Shown here piece by piece: positions 3,501 to 6,159 of a DNA stretch of 6,159 nt (positions are counted from its first letter, which is position 1; every line of letters begins with the position of its first letter). The notes beneath the pieces are model-generated. The model was not told where the DNA came from. It did not search any database and saw only the letters and a program-made list of their open reading frames with translations. The DNA is from Akkermansia muciniphila. Lineage in GTDB: Bacteria; Verrucomicrobiota; Verrucomicrobiia; Limisphaerales; UBA9464. Made by a program: the position numbers and the translations under genes. The stretch spans positions 1 to 6,159 of the forward strand of contig CAMCFL010000216.1 in the NCBI GenBank assembly GCA_945873715.1, in the 5' to 3' direction.

Positions 3501-6159
3501 TCATCCTGCGCCACACCTTCTTCCTTCGGGTCGGGCCTGAAATGGATCTGAACCCCGACACGACCGCCGTGGAGGCCCGTCTGGGCGTGGGATCCGACGA
3601 CGGCTATCTGTTGGAGATTGCCGGGATCCCGGCCGGTTCGGCCGGTGACCGTGGCTTCCGGGTTTCATGGGTGAACGTGGTGTTCGGTGGCCCGGGACTG
3701 TACCCGGTCAACCTGCTGTTCGCGGCCAACAGCGTCGCGGTCAGCGGCGTGGAATGGCTGCGTGAAACTCCGGATGGCCTGGTGGAGATCGTCCCCCAGG
3801 CCGAGCTGTACACCTCTCCGAATCTGGGGGACCGCCAGATCACCTTCGAGGAGCTGCCCGCCGGCACGGTCGTCTCCAATCAGTTCCAGTCCCTTGGTGT
3901 CGAGTTCACCACCACGCCCGGCATCTCGGTGACCTCGGCGCGGCCGGATCGATTCGTGCCGGTCTCCGTTGACCGGGTCCTGGGGGATCCGACGGAAACG
4001 GGCGCTGCTCCGGGCTCCGTGGAATTGCGATTCGTGGTTCCCGGGACCACCGCGGGGGCCGTCACCGATTTCGTGAGCCTCTACGTGGTGGATGCGGAGG
4101 CGGTGGGCGCGGTGGTCGAAGCCTTGGACTCCGATGGCGTCGTGCTGGAACGCCGGGAACTGCACGGGGGAAGCGGTGCCCAGGAGCGCGTGACCTTTTC
4201 CCGCTCCGGCATCGCCCGGGTCCGGGCCTCGCTTGGTCGCGACAACGACACGGCAGCGATCGATCAGGTCAACTTCACCCTGCCGGTGGAATTCAACCGC
4301 GCCCCGGTGCTCGCTGATCTTTCCCCACGGATCCTGGACGAGGGAGCTTCCCTGGTGGTGGACGTGGTCGCCACCGATCCCGATGCCGGCCAGACCGTCC
4401 GCTACGCCTTGGTTCCACCGGTGCCGGCAGGCATCCGGATCGATCCGGCGACGGGGCGCTTCACCTGGACCCCGGTAGAAAGCGACGGACCCGGGACGTA
4501 CGACCTGCGGATCCGCGCGACCGACAATGGACTGAGCCCGTTGAGCGGTGAGACCACGCTCCGGATCGAGGTGCTGGAGGTGAATCAACCACCGGTCCTG
4601 CTCAGCCGTTCCGACCGATTCGTCGAGGCTGGACGGGAATACGTCGAATCGTTGATTGCCACCGACGGCGATTTCCCGCCGCAGACCCTCCGCTTCCGCC
4701 TGGTCCAGGGACCGGCCGGGATGACCCTCAGTGAAGGCGGCCGTCTCGCATGGGCCGTTCCCGTGGGGATGTCCGATGCCCTGCCGATCACCGTGCGGGT
4801 CGAGGACGGGTCGGGTGGATCCGACGAGGCCACCTTCCGTCTGCGGTTGCCCCTGCCATTTCCCAATCTGCTGTTGACCCAGTTGGCGGCACCTCCCGCG
4901 GCGGACACCGGGGCGCCTTTCCTGGTGACGGTGCGCGAGGCCAACCTCGGGACGGCGTCCGCTTCGGGTTCCTGGCGATTGCGATTGTGGCTGTCGCGGG
5001 ACCGGATCCTCGACGGGGGCGACGTGCTGCTCGGCGAGTATCCGTTCAATGGCACCATGCTCCCGACCCAGTTCATTGAGCGGACCCTGCAATTCCGCGC
5101 GCCCGGCGTGGCAGGCGAATACCACGTCATTGGCGAGTCGGACGTGGAGAACTCGGTGGTGGAACTTTCCGATTCCGACAACCAACGGATCGCCGGACCG
5201 ATGATCGTCAGTTCCGCCTATCAGGCGACGGTCTCGACGGAGTTCCAGACCGGACTGGCGGGCACGCCGATCCCCATGTCAGGACTGGCCACCCGTCGCG
5301 GTGGCGGGGCGGCGGCGTTTGAACTGGTCAATGTCCACATCCTCGTTCGTGGGACCCATCGGGTGATCTCCGCCCTGACGGATGCGGCCGGCCGGTTTGA
5401 ACTCACCTTCCGACCGCTGCCGGGCGAGGCCGGCGAATACACGCTGGGCGCCGCTCATCCCGGCGAACCTTCCGCTCCCGTGCAGGATTCCTTCCGACTG
5501 CTCGGATTGCGGGCAGAACCGGATCGGCTGGAGTTCGCGCTGCCGGCCTTGACCGGGTTGAGCAACGTGTTCGACCTGGTGAATCTCAGCGCCGGTCCCC
5601 TCACCGGGTTGCGGGTCGAAACCGAATCAGTGCCTCCGGGGGTAACGGTCCAGGCCGTGCTCCCGGGCAGCCTGGCGGGCGACGCGCGGGTGCCCATCGA
5701 GGTCGTGGTGACCTCGACCACCGACGTGGACCTCGACACCGAGGTGCGCCTGCGGGTGCGTTCCAACGAAGGACCCCAGGCCTCGGTCTCCTTGCCCCTG
5801 CGGGTCCTGTCGGCCCGGCCACGGTTGGTGTTCGATCCACCGTCGATCCAGGTGGGAGCGTTGCGTGGGGGACAGACCGTCGTCCCCGTGCGCGTGCGCA
5901 ATGACGGCGGACGGTCCAGTGGCCCCCTGCAACTCGCCTTGCCGCCGGTGGACTGGTTCACCGCCGCGGAAGAGCAGCCGATGCCGCCGCTCGCCCCGGG
6001 TGAAGTCCGGGAGTTTCACCTGGTGCTGCGTCCGCCCGCCGACCTGCCGTTGACGGAGCAATCCGGCACCGTGGGTCTGGGAGATGGGCAGACGTCGTCC
6101 ACGCTCCGCTTCTCCATCGCGATCCTTTCCGACGCCATCGGCTCGCTCGAGGTCGAGAC
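575..6159 (+). CDS. Main body of a giant multidomain secreted/surface protein, in the same frame as 26-574 and open at the window edge
   Basis: The frame set by ATG 26 continues from 575 for 1,861 codons with no stop and no frameshift, then leaves the window. In order it encodes the rest of a five-unit repeat region (to about 2683), a repeat-stretch cap (2684-2953), an Ig-like domain, a PA14-like domain, a lectin-like beta-sandwich, two PIG domains, a CARDB domain, a Big/CarboxypepD-like module and two NEW3-like modules. I see no enzyme motif. Such architectures in Verrucomicrobiota and Planctomycetota are generally extracellular and thought to serve adhesion or glycan contact; that role is inference here. 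The coding part is rich in Arg, Gly, Val, Leu and Glu. I count three lysines (codons at 878, 1454, 1640) and two cysteines (1772, 1820) in the mature region. Starts within this piece (GTG 626, ATG 818, ATG 875) would lack a signal peptide and a well-placed ribosome site, so it is best read as the continuation of 26-574, making a protein of at least 2,044 residues. Confidence 0.85.
761..768 (+). repeat. Homopolymer of eight G inside the coding region
   Basis: Eight consecutive G follow a C and encode part of Arg-Gly-Gly-Gly-Val. At this length the frame agrees with the repeat homology. Loss of one G would bring a TGA at 816-818 into frame; gain of one G would bring a TGA at 925-927 into frame. 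The tract could act as a slippage switch or simply be an error-prone run; nothing here decides between these. Confidence 0.7.
1343..2251 (+). repeat. Protein super-repeat 2: A unit (1343-1831) plus B unit (1832-2251)
   Basis: This is a second A-B pair. The A unit begins near Asn-Thr-Leu-Gly-Thr-Asp-Val-Pro-Ala-Gly (1343) and has Ala-Gly-Trp with TGG at 1478-1480, then Gly-Ser-Gly-Gly-Pro-Arg and a long tail with Leu-Glu-Val and Leu-Ser-Gly-Gly. The B unit has TGG at 1973-1975, the same Gly-Ser-Gly-Gly-Pro-Arg, and a tail with Phe-Val-Gly-Ala-Tyr and Gly-Gly-Phe-Val that matches the B tail of super-repeat 1. Trp-to-Trp distances along the whole region are 495, 411, 495 and 417 bases, so long and short units alternate. 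The only two cysteines of the mature protein (1772 and 1820) are both in the A unit tail here. Confidence 0.75.
2252..2683 (+). repeat. Fifth, terminal repeat unit (A-like)
   Basis: The unit starts at Asn-Arg-Leu-Leu-Ser-Asp-Val-Pro-Ala-Gly (2252), with the core Asn-Arg-Gly, Asn-Ala-Gly-Trp (TGG 2390-2392), Gly-Ser-Gly-Gly-Arg-Arg and Glu-Asn-Arg-Gly-Glu-Leu. Its tail has Arg-Phe-Glu-Leu-Ser-Gly-Gly, as in A units, then passes into the cap at 2684 instead of a further unit. The regular short strands and Asn/Gly turns suggest a beta-helix or beta-solenoid; this fold is inferred. Confidence 0.65.
2684..2953 (+). other. C-terminal cap of the repeat region
   Basis: Residues 887-976 follow a pattern often seen at the end of autotransporter-like repeat stretches in exported proteins: Phe-x-Gln, then Gly-x-Leu-Gln-Leu-Gly-Gly, a strand with Leu-Ala-Gly-Gln-Leu-Glu-Leu, a Gly-Gly-Thr-Leu-Pro turn, Gln-Val-Leu-Thr-Leu-Val, Gly-Gln-Phe-Ala-Gly, Leu-Pro-Ala-Gly-x-x-Trp and a final Tyr plus beta strand. 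It closes the solenoid before the beta-sandwich modules start. The assignment is by pattern recognition only. Confidence 0.55.
2978..3223 (+). other. Immunoglobulin-like domain (bacterial, cysteine-free)
   Basis: Residues 985-1066 show the Ig order: Pro-Arg-Ile-x-x-Gln-Pro at the start, Val-Ser-Val-Gly-Ala-x-Gly, Pro-Leu-Val-Tyr-Gln-Trp-Tyr (strand C with the core Trp), Ala-Gly-Gln, Asp-Ser-Gly-Asp-Glu-Gly-Ser-Tyr-Thr-Val-Glu-Val-Ser-Asn (strands E-F with the tyrosine corner), Ala-Gly, and a closing Leu-Arg-Val strand. The length of about 82 residues is typical. Both cysteines of the classical disulfide are missing, as is usual in the Verrucomicrobiota versions. Its likely use is as a spacer or binding module outside the cell. 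Confidence 0.85.
3290..3820 (+). other. PA14-like beta-sandwich domain
   Basis: Residues 1089-1265 contain an early Phe-Asn-Gly-Ile-Gly, then a central Gly-Ser-Asp-Asp-Gly-Tyr-Leu-Leu-Glu-Ile (3590-3619), and a late Trp-Val-Asn with Pro-Gly-Leu-Tyr-Pro-Val-Asn-Leu-Leu-Phe and Ser-Gly-Val-Glu-Trp. The Ser-Asp-Asp-Gly pair followed by a Gly-x-Tyr-Pro strand is the hallmark of PA14/GLEYA domains, where the adjacent Asp residues can bind calcium and glycan. The rest is divergent, so a different jelly-roll family remains possible. If it is PA14, it is a probable carbohydrate-contact module. Confidence 0.55.
3830..4288 (+). other. Lectin-like beta-sandwich domain of exported proteins
   Basis: Residues 1269-1421 begin with Ile-Thr-Phe-Glu-Glu-Leu-Pro-Ala-Gly-Thr-Val-Val-Ser-Asn-Gln-Phe, then Leu-Gly-Val-Glu-Phe, and end with Ala-Ala-Ile-Asp-Gln-Val-Asn-Phe. 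This F-(D/E)-x-L-P-x-G ... Y/F-x-x-x-G-V-x-F ... I-D-x-V-x-F frame recurs in exported proteins, often next to PEP-CTERM signals, and is taken to be a concanavalin- or galactose-binding-like sandwich. Ligand and exact family cannot be named from the sequence. Confidence 0.5.
4295..4573 (+). other. Putative-Ig (PIG / cadherin-like) domain 1
   Basis: Residues 1424-1516 show Asn-x-Ala-Pro-Val-Leu, a Glu-Gly strand, Ala-Thr-Asp-Pro-Asp-Ala-Gly, Tyr-Ala-Leu, Pro-x-Gly-Ile-x-Ile-Asp, Thr-Gly-Arg-Phe-Thr-Trp-Thr-Pro, and Gly-Pro-Gly-Thr-Tyr-x-x-x-Ile-Arg-Ala-Thr-Asp-Asn. These are the standard signature elements of PIG domains, including the Asp-Pro-Asp and Trp-Thr-Pro motifs. Asp-rich loops of this sort often bind calcium between neighbouring domains. 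Confidence 0.85.
4580..4855 (+). other. Putative-Ig (PIG) domain 2, degenerate
   Basis: Residues 1519-1610 repeat the pattern of the preceding domain: Val-Asn-Gln-Pro-Pro-Val, Ala-Thr-Asp-Gly-Asp, a Phe-Arg-Leu strand, Pro-Ala-Gly-Met-Thr-Leu, Gly-Gly-Arg-Leu-Ala-Trp and Val-Arg-Val-Glu-Asp. Asp-Gly-Asp replaces Asp-Pro-Asp, and Trp-Ala-Val-Pro replaces Trp-Thr-Pro, so it has drifted but keeps the fold elements. It follows the first PIG domain with almost no linker. Confidence 0.75.
4862..5209 (+). other. CARDB (cell-adhesion-related) domain
   Basis: Residues 1613-1728 run Pro-Asn-Leu-Leu-Leu, Gly-Ala-Pro-Phe-Leu-Val-Thr-Val, Asn-Leu-Gly-Thr-Ala, Leu-Trp-Leu-Ser-Arg-Asp, Leu-Asp-Gly-Gly-Asp-Val-Leu-Leu-Gly, Gly-x-Tyr-His-Val-Ile and Asp-x-x-Asn-x-Val-x-Glu-x-x-Asp-x-Asp-Asn. 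This is the CARDB order: an N-x-G turn, a (Y/W)-L-S-x-D strand, an L-D-x-x-D loop and a terminal Asn-rich loop. The final loop reads Asp-Asn where Asn-Asn is common. The length of about 116 residues is normal. CARDB is an adhesion-associated Ig-like fold, which supports the surface role inferred for the whole protein. Confidence 0.8.
5219..5509 (+). other. Big- or CarboxypepD-like beta-sandwich module
   Basis: Residues 1732-1828 have Gly-Thr-Pro-Ile-Pro-Met-Ser-Gly, Val-Asn-Val-His-Ile-Leu-Val-Arg-Gly, Thr-Asp-Ala-Ala-Gly-Arg-Phe-Glu-Leu-Thr-Phe, and Glu-Ala-Gly-Glu-Tyr-Thr-Leu-Gly-Ala-Ala-His-Pro-Gly. The T-D-x-x-G-x-F step and the G-x-Y-x-x-x-A-x-H-P ending are typical of bacterial Ig-like and carboxypeptidase-regulatory-like modules. 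The exact family is uncertain. Confidence 0.5.
5510..5812 (+). other. NEW3/COG1470-like Ig module 1
   Basis: Residues 1829-1929 begin Arg-Ala-Glu-Pro-Asp-Arg-Leu-Glu-Phe, followed by a Phe-Asp-Leu-Val-Asn-Leu-Ser strand-turn, Pro-Pro-Gly-Val-Thr-Val, and a late Leu-Arg-Val-Arg-Ser-Asn. The order (strand, V/L-N-x-S/G turn, P-x-G, strand pair) fits the small Ig-like folds found in long exported proteins, such as NEW3. I cannot name a subfamily. Confidence 0.45.
5813..6157 (+). other. NEW3/COG1470-like Ig module 2
   Basis: Residues 1930-2044 repeat the previous plan: Ala-Arg-Pro-Arg-Leu-Val-Phe-Asp-Pro-Pro, Val-Pro-Val-Arg-Val-Arg-Asn-Asp-Gly-Gly (matching the Leu-Val-Asn-Leu-Ser-Ala-Gly turn of module 1), a Pro-Pro-Leu-Ala-Pro-Gly-Glu-Val-Arg-Glu-Phe segment, and a final strand. 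A Gly-Ser-Leu-Glu-Val-Glu segment at the very end may start the next module. The gene is cut by the window here. Confidence 0.45.

Noticed and set aside
2140..3561. Overlapping minus-strand open frames of 316, 239 and 133 codons
   Set aside because: They overlap each other and the well-supported plus-strand gene, and show only Arg/Pro/Ser-rich composition typical of out-of-frame GC-rich DNA.
3665..5185. A 506-codon open frame on the minus strand
   Set aside because: It has the same antisense register as the 716-2779 frame, and is ended by the plus-strand TCA codon at 3665-3667. It lies opposite the PA14-like, PIG and CARDB domains and has low-complexity, His/Arg/Gly-rich content.

Overview
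The window is almost entirely one very large plus-strand gene for an exported, repeat-rich structural protein. It starts at ATG 26 and is still open at base 6159 (at least 2,044 codons), and the reading frame never shifts. The frame is broken once, by a TGA at 572-574. An automatic gene caller would therefore see a short 182-residue protein (26-574) and a huge partial gene after it. The same frame continues without another stop for 1,861 codons past the TGA, and repeat homology runs straight across it, so I read both pieces as one gene.

The DNA is GC-rich, with strong G/C preference at third codon positions. Several traits fit a member of the Verrucomicrobiota (or less likely the Planctomycetota) with a large genome: an N-terminal WDGGGDG...NW...LP...D motif, divergent beta-helix-like repeats, a cysteine-free bacterial Ig-like domain with a QWY motif, a PA14-like domain, putative-Ig (PIG) domains and CARDB. 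This placement rests on domain style and composition, not on a marker gene.

Layout: 1-25, short leader with no visible Shine-Dalgarno; 26-94, signal peptide; 98-199, N-terminal motif; about 302-2683, a tandem repeat region in which two unit types of about 165 and 138 residues alternate (A-B-A-B-A'); 2684-2953, a C-terminal cap typical of such repeat stretches; 2978-6159, a string of beta-sandwich modules (Ig-like, PA14-like, lectin-like, two PIG, CARDB, a Big/CarboxypepD-like module, and two NEW3-like modules) that runs off the window. No catalytic domain, RNA gene, CRISPR array, transposon or terminator is visible. The product looks like a cell-surface or secreted adhesin or matrix protein; any sorting signal, such as PEP-CTERM or a type IX secretion tail, would lie beyond base 6159.

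The most notable observation is that the TGA sits exactly where the other four repeat units carry a conserved tryptophan (TGG) in an Ala-Gly-Trp motif. One G-to-A change at base 574 explains it. The choices are a very recent nonsense mutation, a sequencing or assembly error, or readthrough of UGA as Trp. A G8 homopolymer at 761-768, inside the same gene, is a second place where the gene could be switched off or misread.
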